Part shown: piece by piece, positions 30,901-38,352 of the stretch | Layout of the letters: every line of letters begins with the position of its first letter | Numbering within the stretch: position 1 is the first letter of the stretch | NCBI GenBank assembly: GCA_963575745.1 | Contig: CAUYUJ010018539.1 | Location: 47,501-111,500 of the forward strand | From: Prorocentrum cordatum | Taxonomy: Eukaryota; Sar; Dinophyceae; Prorocentrales; Prorocentraceae | DNA: 64,000 bases | Direction of reading: 5' to 3' | The notes under the pieces: generated by a model | The model's database searches: none | The model's input: the letters and a program-made list of their open reading frames with translations, nothing else | What the model was told of the DNA's origin: nothing | Translations under genes and position numbers: made by a program

Positions 30901-33535
30901 CGTCGCTGAGCTCCAGCAGCTGCCTCGGCTTGATCGCCTCGAAGCCCGTGGCCGTGCCCTTCCTGAAGGACCTCAGGACTGCCCGCATCACCTCGCAGCT
31001 GGGCCTGGGGGGGCGCTCACCGAGACCGGTCGGCCACTCCAACTCGGCGTGGCTGCACTGCACCCTCCAGATCTTGCTCCACTCCTTCTCAAGGTCGTCC
31101 AGCTCCTTGCTCAGGCTGGCGGGTCCAGCATCACTGCTGCAGTCGCTGCCCTGCCAGCCCACCGCCACTCGCGTGACCGCGTGGAGCCCTGCCGCTCCTC
31201 CTGTGAGCTGCTTGCCAACCCACTCGTCGAACTGCCTGCCCCTCTCGTCGACATCGCGCTTGGCGAGGTGCCTGGCGTGCTGCTTCGCGCGGTCGGCCAG
31301 CCCCTCGAGCAGCAGGGGGTGCCAGCACGCCAGGCCCCCATGCTGCAGCATCCTCAGCCAGCGCCCAGCCTCCATGCTGCAGGAAGTGCCGTCTCCTTCC
31401 CCTGAGCGGGCCTCCTCGTCCTGCTGCAGCTGCCTGACTCTCTTCGGGACCGCCGCCACCAGCTGGGGCAAGTAGTAGATCGCGTCGACCCTGGCCCTTG
31501 GTGCTTTCAGCTGCGCCATGGCTCCCAGCGCGTGTGCCACCCTGGCCATCCACGCTGCTTCAGGCGTGAGCCTCGGCGCCCTGGGGTCCTGCACCCCGCT
31601 GCGCTTGACCAGCTTGGTGGAGAAGCCGCCCGCTCTTCCAACGTACCTGGCCCTCTGCTCCTCCAGCTGGTATACGTCAACCCACTCGTCCTCCGCGCAC
31701 TCCAGAAAGGTGGCGAAGGCGGCTGTGAGGGTTCCCTTAGCCCCCTCCCCCGCGCCGCCCTGGGCCCGCACGCCCTGCTGCAGGTGCTGGGCCTGCCCCG
31801 CCGCGGAGGCTGCCTGCCTCTTCTCGACCCAGAGGCCGGGGGGCCTCACGTGCACTCCTTCAGCCGCTTCAACCTGAAGGGGACTACCCGCGATTCCGTA
31901 CGGTGCCTGGCTCGGATGTGCACTGCCAGTCCCAGCATGGGGAGGAATATCCGCCTGCTCCTCCTGCGCAGCGCTGCCCGCGGCACTGCTGCCCTCTCTC
32001 TCCGCTGCGTCGGCCCCATGCGCTCCTGGCGCCCGAGCCTCGAGGTGCGCTGGCTGGACCTCGCCGCGAGGTGCTGCACCGCTGCTGCTGAGCTGAGCGG
32101 CCTCCTCCTCGGTGGCAGAGGTCGCCTGCCTCTTCTCGACCCAGAGGCTGGGGGGCCTCACGTGCACTCCTTCAGCCGCATCAACCTGAAAAGGCCAACC
32201 TGCTATTCCGTACAGTGCCTGGCTCGGAGGTGCACTGCCAGTCCCAGCGTGGGGAGGTATGTCCGCCCGCGCCTCCTGCGCAGCGCTGCCCGCAGCGTCG
32301 CTGCCTTCACTGTCCGCTGCGTCGGCGCCCTGCGCTCCTGGCGCCAGGGCCCCGAGGTGCGCTGGCTGGTCCTCAACGCCTGGTGCTGCGCCGTGCCCTT
32401 CCACGCCAGCTTCTCGCCTTAGCCCGCAGTTGCCGAGGATGCTCTGCCATTCCTCGCCATGCTGGGCGCAGCACCTCATCAGGTTCACCTCCGTCACGCA
32501 GGCCAGCGGCGCAGGTGCGATCGGGAGCACGCTGCTTAGCGGTCCCCATTTCTCCGCCGCAGCCATCCCCACATCTCCCATGCCCTCCACTGGCCTGAGA
32601 AGCTCCTGTCCTGCTGCACTCTGTCCTGCTGCGCCACCACTGCTGCTGGGCTGAGGGGCCTCCTCCTCAGCACGTGGGGTGCTCCTCGCCGCGGCCTCGC
32701 CCTCGAACCTCAGCACCGAGGCGAGCTGCTCCTGCACCCTCAGCCTGGCTTGCCTCCAGCTGCTGCCGTGGTCCCTCTCACAGCACCCTTGTGGTCGAAC
32801 CTCAGGGAAGGTCCGCGGCTTCTGGACTAGCCTGAAGCGCTCCTCCTCCTGCTGCCTGCGGATCTCGAGAATCACCGCCGAGTGCGGGTACACTGGCGAG
32901 GCCTCCACCACCCGCACCCCCACCGCAGCCAGCCCCTTGGATACCAGGAAGAAGTCGATGGTCCTCCCTGATGCTGCGCACGTGGGCGATGCAGGCCTGA
33001 CCACCTTGCCATCGAACATGTCGAGCACCCCGCCTGCCTGCAGCTCTTCCTCCGTGAGGTTCCAATCACCGCCCACTACGAAGTCCCTGCGGCACTGCCT
33101 CAACCTCCTTGCCAGCCTCCTGAGGCTGGACACGATGCTGTCGTTGAGGCCTACCCCCGCCTCCAGGTAGATGTTGGCGAGCAGGAAGCCGTTGCGCAGC
33201 ACGCCCGACACCCAACACAGGTGCACTCTCCCAGCCACCAGCACCGCTGCCTGCTGGTCCTGCACCTCCGCCATGCCGTGGCTCCTCCTCACAATGGTGA
33301 GGAGACCTCCTGTGCTGAGGCCTCCTGCCGCTGACGGCACCGCGGGCGTGCCTCTCGCCCTCCATCCTTGACCTCGAAGCTGCGCCTCCGCGTCGCTGCT
33401 CCTGCCCTCCAGGAGCCTCGTCTCCTGGACCAGAATGGCGTCGCAGTCCTGCACCTCGCTCACCGCCATGCGCTTGCCCAGGTTGCCGAACGCATTGATG
33501 TTGATCGTGCAGATCCTCCAGACCCCGCACCTCAT
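27629..33535 (-). CDS. LINE 1 ORF2: endonuclease, reverse transcriptase, RNase H polyprotein
   Basis: 1968 codons starting one base after the ORF1 stop (TAG-C-ATG). EEP endonuclease, residues 1-235: NINAFGN, ILVQETRL, VVGGDWNLTEEEL, TIDFFLVS and VYPHSAVIL carry the catalytic Asn, Glu, Asp-Asn, Asp and His. Residues 350-600 contain a 104-residue tandem duplication. Reverse transcriptase, about 880-1200: LILLDLLKAYEQV (motif A), VLPGDGLATLML (motif B), SVVVDDIILKR (motif C, V-V-D-D near 1081). CLRCGARG...HRHFDCPCW near 1437 is a CCHC-like motif. RNase H, about 1510-1660: FLDGSALE, NGGELTAV, VVDSKYV and GNRLADRAA supply the D-E-D-D residues. Two further Cys clusters lie near 1740 and 1805. The frame is also open 409 codons upstream across ORF1. 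I chose the ATG beside the ORF1 stop because the endonuclease begins there. Confidence 0.85.
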   Translation of the reverse strand: MRCGVWRICTININAFGNLGKRMAVSEVQDCDAILVQETRLLEGRSSDAEAQLRGQGWRARGTPAVPSAAGGLSTGGLLTIVRRSHGMAEVQDQQAAVLVAGRVHLCWVSGVLRNGFLLANIYLEAGVGLNDSIVSSLRRLARRLRQCRRDFVVGGDWNLTEEELQAGGVLDMFDGKVVRPASPTCAASGRTIDFFLVSKGLAAVGVRVVEASPVYPHSAVILEIRRQQEEERFRLVQKPRTFPEVRPQGCCERDHGSSWRQARLRVQEQLASVLRFEGEAAARSTPRAEEEAPQPSSSGGAAGQSAAGQELLRPVEGMGDVGMAAAEKWGPLSSVLPIAPAPLACVTEVNLMRCCAQHGEEWQSILGNCGLRREAGVEGHGAAPGVEDQPAHLGALAPGAQGADAADSEGSDAAGSAAQEARADIPPHAGTGSAPPSQALYGIAGWPFQVDAAEGVHVRPPSLWVEKRQATSATEEEAAQLSSSGAAPRGEVQPAHLEARAPGAHGADAAEREGSSAAGSAAQEEQADIPPHAGTGSAHPSQAPYGIAGSPLQVEAAEGVHVRPPGLWVEKRQAASAAGQAQHLQQGVRAQGGAGEGAKGTLTAAFATFLECAEDEWVDVYQLEEQRARYVGRAGGFSTKLVKRSGVQDPRAPRLTPEAAWMARVAHALGAMAQLKAPRARVDAIYYLPQLVAAVPKRVRQLQQDEEARSGEGDGTSCSMEAGRWLRMLQHGGLACWHPLLLEGLADRAKQHARHLAKRDVDERGRQFDEWVGKQLTGGAAGLHAVTRVAVGWQGSDCSSDAGPASLSKELDDLEKEWSKIWRVQCSHAELEWPTGLGERPPRPSCEVMRAVLRSFRKGTATGFEAIKPRQLLELSDEGIETLIDIVVAVEQAAEWPQIQSKIVFLAKRLGGVRPVAIAHVLARVQTRLRKPLAEEWERRNDRPFFWAARGRGCERAVWQQAVECEWATAKGREAGDASSWVAALILLDLLKAYEQVQHGRLIQAAQRTGFPLWQLKLQVSLYRAPRWLARDEAVSNAICTEQAVLPGDGLATLMLKMLLLEPLDKLQELVPTLAMSVVVDDIILKRVGGFQRTVNDLTLAARHLKVLLGEADLEIAVKKSRALANVPAARQELEKRLMKPLGVRATGQERNLGVDFSGGKRIGRAVRHDRMAQARGRLRRIKVLQVVKAKRKATKRIVKTGLHPCIGYGTAITGCTEGELDRARTLTFVAVSNTTASKSRSLGLMLQAGLDPIYDATCKPVLMLLRAVWEQWVPLHMVWQGLEDKRPVSWVHVQGPCAATVLSLRRIGWDVVAANRWVMDDGVAIAPFDCAPWVVAKLMRRAVQRWQWRQVSKAPGCAHLAGGGELEPLVRLTSSGCARKADEPRREEGAPRTRVRLTAREQAYLRSLIIDGQWTQARKEEKGLAPSAGCLRCGARGTLMHRHFDCPCWSEVLTIPEDLAVLRRQSGRPEVQLLLERCLWPTPRGIRRPPACSDVCWKGDHEGGTLPEGELFLDGSALEADYEEVAAVGWSVVALQAHSDGYRASIAGQMEGHCVDINGGELTAVIMALRFGQGVTVLVVDSKYVYDGFYKVGRVGTTGYAYTWAHLWRRAWDLLDERGGLGHEVSLRWMPSHSTRRQVAAGEVLYRDWYGNRLADRAAKAAAASGRLPARDRERLERSRDVVERAAMWCAAVGSWVDGSDTTHDKTKVQRALPVRKEPAARMACVWRRLPGQRPWCEVCRWSGRSGECPGSIVAEAIRANDRLKAQQRAAHDLVLLAPVDWRLLVRRMPLVACRACGFTGAARASSFHLECRSVPSAAGAAAVARLRKGLAPKVVREVAVNITVLADDVQERRGQSPRDIAEEEDGHPLRPPGGAPGGGAGEDAGPRRPPTPEGSRATAGLGGRAGSRCAAAAHQAEAGDEAGPAGGGGGPRPRRRARVRSRSLRQAALTPPSRSPMRAAKVAKL
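31800..32430 (-). repeat. 312-bp in-frame tandem duplication inside LINE 1 ORF2
   Basis: The block ending VHVRPP(S/G)LWVEKRQA occurs twice. The anchor TTCTCGACCCAGAGG starts at 31821 and 32133, exactly 312 bp (104 codons) apart. Both copies share QPAHL(G/E)A, DIPPHAGTGSA and YGIAG. It lies in the linker between endonuclease and reverse transcriptase. Confidence 0.85.
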
Positions 33536-33536
33536 G

Positions 33537-34646
33537 CTAGGACTCCTCCTCCATCTGCTTGACCTCCGTCCGCATCTTCTTGGCGTCGCCCAGCAGCTGC
33601 TCAACTGCTTCCCTCTTGGCGGGGTCCTCCATCCCGCACGCGATGTCCTGCCACACCTGCTGCACCGCCTGCGACACGCCAGACCCCTCCTCCTTGGGAG
33701 CGTCCACCTGCTGCGCAGCTGCAGGCACCGCCGAGGGCACGGGGACCGCCGCAGCCACAGGCGCACGGGGGGGCGCCCCCGCAGCGGCGGCAGCACCAGG
33801 CAGGCCACTGAGCTCCGCCAGCACCTTCCCGAGCTTCGCGATCTCGTCCCTCGAAAGGCGGCCGATCGCCTCCTGAATCGACTCCAGGGAGGCCGCTGGT
33901 GCTGCTCTCGGCTCGTCGGCTGCTGCCGCCGCCTCAGCCCCCTCGGCCGCCATCCTGGCGCGCTGAGCCGCCAGCGCCTCCCGTGCCTTGGCCGCCGCCT
34001 CGTCGCACTCCTTCCGCAGCAGCACCAACTTGTCCGCGAGGCAGGCCGACTCGTTGATGGCAGCCACCGCCTTGGCCTTCGCCTGCTCCAGCTGGCCCTC
34101 CATCTTCTTGACCTGCACGACCTTGGCGTCCGCCAGCACCTGGGCCGCCTTGACCGTATTGTCCTTGGACAGCTCGGCCCCCAGCCCGCCCTCACGCAGC
34201 CTCCGCGCCTGCAGCAACTGCTCGCGGACCTTCGGGGGCAGGAGCGCGGCGGCGAGGGCAAAGTCGGCCTCTGCCATGCACACGAAGCCACAGCGCTGCT
34301 CCTCGCTGAGCACCACGGCGCCTCCAGCGTCACGGCCGCCACCTTCTCCACCACGCCACCACGGGGCACGAGTGGGAGGCTTGCCGCCGCCAGCCCCACG
34401 CCCGCCGAGCCCGCCGCCAGCGCCGCCAGGAGCACCACCACCGCCGCCGCCTGCATGCCACCCACGCAGCGGAGGAAAGGCGCCCAGCTGCCGCGGCGCT
34501 GGCCACCTCGCAGGTTGGCACCCCTTGCGACAGCACGTCCTCTCGGCGAAGTTGTAGTAGCCGCACACCGAGCACTTCCACTTCGCAGGCCACGCCGCAC
34601 GGCCGCCTCCCCCACGCCCAGCACCCACGCCGCCGCTCCCCGCCAT
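33537..34646 (-). CDS. LINE 1 ORF1: zinc-finger, coiled-coil nucleic-acid-binding protein
   Basis: 369 codons from the ATG at 34646 to TAG at 33539-33537. An N-terminal Gly/Ala/Arg-rich start leads to WKCSVCGYYNFAERTCCRKG at residues 24-43, a RanBP2-type zinc-finger-like motif (W-x-C-x2-C...N...C-x3-C). A Gly/Pro-rich linker follows. From about residue 120 comes a long Ala/Glu/Lys-rich helical region with heptad character (KKMEGQLEQAKAKAVAAI), and a charged C-terminus. ORF1 proteins of LINEs form the RNP with element RNA. A role here is inferred from position and architecture. The start was chosen as the first ATG of this frame after the leader, about 117 nt from it. A longer overlapping frame (ORF2 frame) is also open here but has no domain. 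Confidence 0.75.
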   Translation of the reverse strand: MAGSGGVGAGRGGGGRAAWPAKWKCSVCGYYNFAERTCCRKGCQPARWPAPRQLGAFPPLRGWHAGGGGGGAPGGAGGGLGGRGAGGGKPPTRAPWWRGGEGGGRDAGGAVVLSEEQRCGFVCMAEADFALAAALLPPKVREQLLQARRLREGGLGAELSKDNTVKAAQVLADAKVVQVKKMEGQLEQAKAKAVAAINESACLADKLVLLRKECDEAAAKAREALAAQRARMAAEGAEAAAAADEPRAAPAASLESIQEAIGRLSRDEIAKLGKVLAELSGLPGAAAAAGAPPRAPVAAAVPVPSAVPAAAQQVDAPKEEGSGVSQAVQQVWQDIACGMEDPAKREAVEQLLGDAKKMRTEVKQMEEES

Positions 34647-34762
34647 GGCGCGCGTGAGTACGGAAGGAGGCCGCCCGACTGCCAGAGTGCACACACTCTT
34701 GCCTGCGCACGGTAGTGCGATCCAGTGAAGCACGGAGGCTGAAAGCCCCCCGAGCAACCCAT

Positions 34763-34784
34763 CTTGAGCCAAAATGGCTACGGA
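34763..34784 (-). other. Genomic dinoflagellate spliced leader at the LINE 1 5' end
   Basis: On the minus strand the sequence runs T, CCGTAGCC, ATTTTGG, CTCAAG. This agrees with the conserved 22-nt dinoflagellate trans-spliced leader (first base D = A, G or T) at every position. It is not followed by the GT donor expected of an SL RNA gene. It runs straight into element sequence beginning ATGGGTTGC. It is therefore a retroposed relict leader rather than an SL gene. Confidence 0.9.
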
Positions 34785-34815
34785 GGAGGAGGAGGAGGAG
34801 GAGGAGGAGGAGGAG
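34785..34815 (+). repeat. GGA microsatellite at the 5' side of LINE 1
   Basis: About ten GGA triplets directly outside the spliced leader, matching the longer GGA tract beyond the element's other end. Confidence 0.85.
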
Positions 34816-35205
34816 ATGGGCTCCCGCCTTCTGAGAAGCCTTCTAAGCCGTCTCGTGACGACTGGGATGCCGTCGCCATGCTGGGTCCATGCCGTCAGGT
34901 GCTCCTGCCTGTGCCACAGCCTGCAGAAGAAGGGGGGGAGGCCTCTCCTTGGGAGAAGATCGGCGGCGAGCGAGGGGGGAAGTGAGAGGGAGAAGGCCTT
35001 CGCAGAAGAATCGGAAGTCTGGCGGCCTTCTGACAAGTGTTCGACGTCTTCTCCGAAGAAGTCCCGCCGCCTTCTGAGAATAGGTCTTCTCCTTCTCACT
35101 TCCCTACCTCGCTCGCCGCCGAAAAGAAGCCCGATTCAGAGTTTGGAGGGGTCGCTCATCCCATTCGGGTTTCGATGTGCAGGCGGCTTGTCAGAAGGCG
35201 CGAGG
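34816..35205. repeat. Region of CCTTCTnAGAAGG palindromes
   Basis: GCCTTCTGAGAAGCC, CTTCTAAGCC, CCTTCGCAGAAG, CGGCCTTCTGACAAG, CTTCTCCGAAGAAG, GCCTTCTGAG and GTCAGAAGGCG recur within about 380 bp. No gene is assigned. The minus-strand frame that covers it is upstream of the LINE leader. Confidence 0.55.
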
Positions 35206-35372
35206 GGGCCCTGGGACACACAAATAAAGACACACACATAAAAGGATTCCCCATACTTTCCTATATTTTCTGGGTTTTTGTCTTCCCCCCCACTTCCCAT
35301 ATTTTCCCATATTTTCCGGGGGAATCGACGATGCATTGTGTCTGTGTTTTTTCCCTCCTGAGAGTAGCCCCG
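35206..35372 (+). repeat. Family C, copy C4 (complete)
   Basis: Begins GGGGCCCTGGGACACACAAA exactly as C2. It continues AGACACACACAT, AAAGGATTCCCC, TTTTTGTCTTCCCCCCC, CCCATATTTTCC and GGGGAATCGACGATGC, ending ATTGTGTCTGTG, TTTTTTCCC. It lies about 80 bp outside the tail of family A copy A4. Confidence 0.8.
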
Positions 35373-35451
35373 CCGCCTTCTGAGCAGGCAGGCCCCCTCC
35401 GCCTGCCCCTCCTCGGTGGCGCACCGCCGGGTGCAGCGGCGGATTCGTTTC

Positions 35452-37030
35452 CCAGCCATCCTGTGGTGTTGGGCTCCCGTTTTGAAGAGACAGTCCCCGA
35501 GTCTCCTCCTCCTCTCATCCTCCTCCCTCCTCCCGTACACCCTGCGAAATGCTTTAGAAATCATGGGTTCAGAAATTCATAGTCTCAGAATCTGAATAAA
35601 AACCCAGAATGTCGATTCAAATCTTAGAATCTACATTGAAACATTAAGAATAATCGAGACTCTGACAGAAAACTTGGGTTTTCTTAAGCATGCATCGCCT
35701 AGATTGTACGTGCCTCCGCCCTCCGCATGGCTCTGTTTCGGTGCACCCCTCACACGTTTCGTGACCCCCAAAGGAGCTCAAGCGAGGGTCCCCGTGGCGC
35801 AGCCCGAGTGCATCAACGCAACAGGTTTCGGCACACCCCTCACACGCTTCGTGGCCCCATAGGGTGCTCCACCGAGGGTCCCAGTGGCGTTGCCCGCATG
35901 CGTCCCCGCTACCGATTTCGCCACACCCCTCATACGTTTCATGGCCCCATAGGGAGCTCCACCAAAGGTCCCAGTGGCGCAGCCTGCATGCGTCCCCGCA
36001 ACCCATGTCCGTACACCCCTCACACGATTCCTGGCCACAGAGGAGCTCCGCCGAAGGTCCCAGTTGCGCAGCCCGCATGCGTCCCCGCCAATCATTTTGA
36101 TACACCCCTCTCACGTCTCGTGTGCGGATGGGGAGCTCCACCAAAGGTCCCAGTGGCGCAGCCTGCATGCGTCCCCGCCACCCATGCCCGCACACCCTCA
36201 CACGTTTCCTGGCCCCAGGGGAGCTCCGCCGAATGTCGCAGTTGCGCAACCCGCACGCGTCCCCGCCAATCATTTTGATGCACCCCTCACACGTTTCGTC
36301 GCCAAGTAGGGAGCTCCACCGAAGGCCCCAGTGGCGGAGCCCCACATGCGTCCCGCCACCCCTTTCGGCACACCCTTCACACGTTTCTAGGCATCATAGG
36401 GAGCCCCACCGAAGGCCCCAATGGCGCGTCCCCGCTACCGATTTCGCCACACCCCTCACACGTTCCATGGCCCCATAGGGAGCTCCACCACAGGTCCCAG
36501 TGGCGCAGCCCGCATGCGTCCCCGCAACCCATTTCGGCACACCCCTCACACGTTTCCTGGCGTCAGAGGAGCTTCGCCGAAGGTCCCAGTGGCGCAGCCC
36601 ACATGCGTCCCCGCCATTCAGTTTGACACACCCCTCACACGCGCCCCATAGGAGCTACACCGAAGGCCCAAAATGGCGCAGCCCGCATGCGTTGCCTACT
36701 CCACCCATTTCGGCACACCCCTCACACGTTTCGTGGCCCCATTGGAGCTCCACCGATGGCCCCGGTGGCGGTGCCCACATGCGTCCCCGCCACACATTTC
36801 GGCACATCCCTCACACGTTTATTAGCCGCAGAGGAGCTCCGCATGCGTTCCCGCCATCCATTTTGACACACCCCTCGCGCGTTGCTAGGCCCCATATGGA
36901 GCCCCACCGACACACCCCTCATATGTTTCGTGGCCCCATAGGAGCTCCATCGAAGGTCCCAGTGGCGCAGCCCGCATGCGCTCCGGCCACCCATTTTGAC
37001 ACACCCCTCGCACGTTTCCTGGGGTGTGAG
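35452..37030 (-). mobile_element. Family A, copy A4 (inverted, no 5' leader)
   Basis: On the minus strand: array units with GGAGCTCCCTATGGGG and CCACGAAACGTGTGAGGG, then TGTGCCGAAATGG (37030-35710). A diverged 170-bp section follows, then a purine tract (35560-35505) and the tail GTCTCTTCAAAACGGGAGCC, then CAACACCACAGG, then ATGGCTGGG (35500-35452). Units vary between about 78 and 97 bp. No canonical leader at the high-coordinate end. Confidence 0.7.
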
Positions 37031-37320
37031 GGCTTCGTTGCACGGCATATTCCTCCACGGCAGGGGAACCCAATTTCTGACGACACGCGAGTCTTTCCCC
37101 CTCCTCCCGCCCTATGCTCAGTTACGCGTGTACTGTGGGCAACGCCCGCGCAACCAGCGCTTATGACAGCAAGGCTCGCGCGCAGACCAACACACTTCCT
37201 CCTCCATTCCTTTCCCTTGTAGATTACTCCTCCCTGTCGCACCTCGATGCCGGTCGCAAGGGAGGGCGGGCGTTTCGCCGGAGACTTAATCACCACGCAT
37301 GACTCTGATGCTTAATTATT
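37031..37320. other. No feature recognised
   Basis: Unique-looking spacer between two arrays. No domain was seen. Confidence 0.3.
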
Positions 37321-37329
37321 CCCAACAGC

Positions 37330-37895
37330 TTCGCAGATGGAGGGCGGGTGGTTTTCAGCAAGTGGATCTCGCCTTAGCGCCGCGCGCACTCGTTTTTCCA
37401 AAATGTGGCTCTCGCCTTAGCGCCGCGCACATCCGTGTTAAACATTGCAAGAGATTCACGGATTGAGGGCGGGTCGTTTACAAAATGTGGCTCTCGCCTT
37501 AGCGCCGCGCACATTCGTTCAGAACAGTAAAAGAGCTTCACGGATTGAGGGCAGGTCATTTTTACAAAGTGGGTCTCGCCTTAGCGCCGCGCGCACTGGT
37601 TTGAAGCATTGCAAGAGCTTCGCGGATTCAGGGCGGATCGTCTTCAAAGCGTGGCTCTCGCCTTAGGGAAGCGCACATTCGTTTGACGGGTTGAGGGCGG
37701 CTCTTCTTCGAAACGTGGCTCTCGCCCTAGCGCCGCGCACACTCGTTCTAAACATGAGGGCGGGCCGTTTTCAAAATGAGGCTGTCGGCTTAGCGCCGCG
37801 CACACTCGTTTAAAGCCATTGCCAGAGCTTCACGGGTTGAGGGCGGCTCCTTTTCAAAATTTGGCCATCGCCATACCGCCGCGCACATGTTTTAA
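37330..37895 (+). repeat. Tandem array with an 82-bp main unit
   Basis: The anchor GGCTCTCGCCTTAGCGCC or a variant begins near 37368, 37411, 37493, 37575, 37656, 37721, 37785 and 37867 (spacings 43, 82, 82, 81, 65, 64, 82). Each unit also holds CATTGCAAGAGCTTC, then GGATTGAGGGCGG and TTTTCAAAATG. Lengths not divisible by three argue against coding. Confidence 0.85.
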
Positions 37896-37919
37896 ATCTT
37901 TGCAAGACTTCCACTGCTT

Positions 37920-38165
37920 CTCATGATTACCGTACCAGGAGCTTGTGCTCTGGAACGATTCAGGATTGTCAGGGCGCGAGGGTTACGTTGATTCGTAGCG
38001 TTAGAGTCCCAGGAATGGTGTTCTGGCACGATTCAGGACCGCTAAGACTTAACATTCAGATTAAGTCGTGGCGTTGGGGTCCTGAGAACGGTGCTTCGGC
38101 ACGCTTCAAGATGTTCACATGGTTGTCCCCCAACGGGACAGTTCCCTCAGTGGAAATGATCCCTT
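37920..38165 (+). repeat. Three diverged units of about 75-80 bp
   Basis: AGGAGCTTGTGCTCTGG, AGGAATGGTGTTCTGG and GAGAACGGTGCTTCGG each precede CACGATTCAGGA or CACGCTTCAAGA (37938, 38012, 38085). Confidence 0.65.
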
Positions 38166-38229
38166 GTAGGGGCGTCTGAAGAGGGATCTTGGAGGGAAGG
38201 TGTATTCGAACATCGTTGACGGACCTTGG

Positions 38230-38352
38230 ATTTACACTAGTCACCCTCCTCCTTCACCTCCACCTCCTCCTCCTCCTCCTCCTCCTCCTCCTCCTCCTCC
38301 TCCTCCTCCTCCTCCTCCTCCTCCTCCTCCTCCCCCTCCTCCCCCTCCCTGG
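38230..38352 (+). repeat. CCT microsatellite
   Basis: Nearly perfect CCT/CTC tract of about 110 bp. Poly-Leu, poly-Pro and poly-Gly frames follow from it. Confidence 0.95.

Larger units (their letters stand above)
26341..34784 (-). mobile_element. LINE 1: near-complete non-LTR retrotransposon with spliced leader
   Basis: An 8.4-kb element read right to left: 22-nt spliced leader (34784-34763), short 5' UTR, ORF1 (34646-33537), ORF2 (33535-27629), and a repetitive 3' region (27628-26341). ORF2 has the order EEP endonuclease, reverse transcriptase, Cys/His motif, RNase H, typical of I/RTE/L1-type LINEs with RNase H. No poly(A) tail is visible. The element is bounded on both sides by GGA/TCC microsatellite. 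The catalytic domains are uninterrupted, so it may be recent. The 3' limit is an inference from the microsatellite edge. Confidence 0.85.

Noticed and set aside
33536-34762. Upstream 409-codon extension of LINE 1 ORF2 starting at the ATG fused to the spliced leader
   Set aside because: It overlaps ORF1 in another frame and contains only Arg/Ser/Pro/Trp-rich sequence. The endonuclease begins at the ATG after the ORF1 stop. Kept only as an observation about the overlap.
34763-34784. Spliced leader as a functional SL RNA gene
   Set aside because: No donor GT or SL RNA body follows the leader; LINE sequence follows directly.
38240-38350. Poly-Leu, poly-Pro and poly-Gly frames as signal peptides or structural proteins
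   Set aside because: Direct translation of a CCT microsatellite in three frames.
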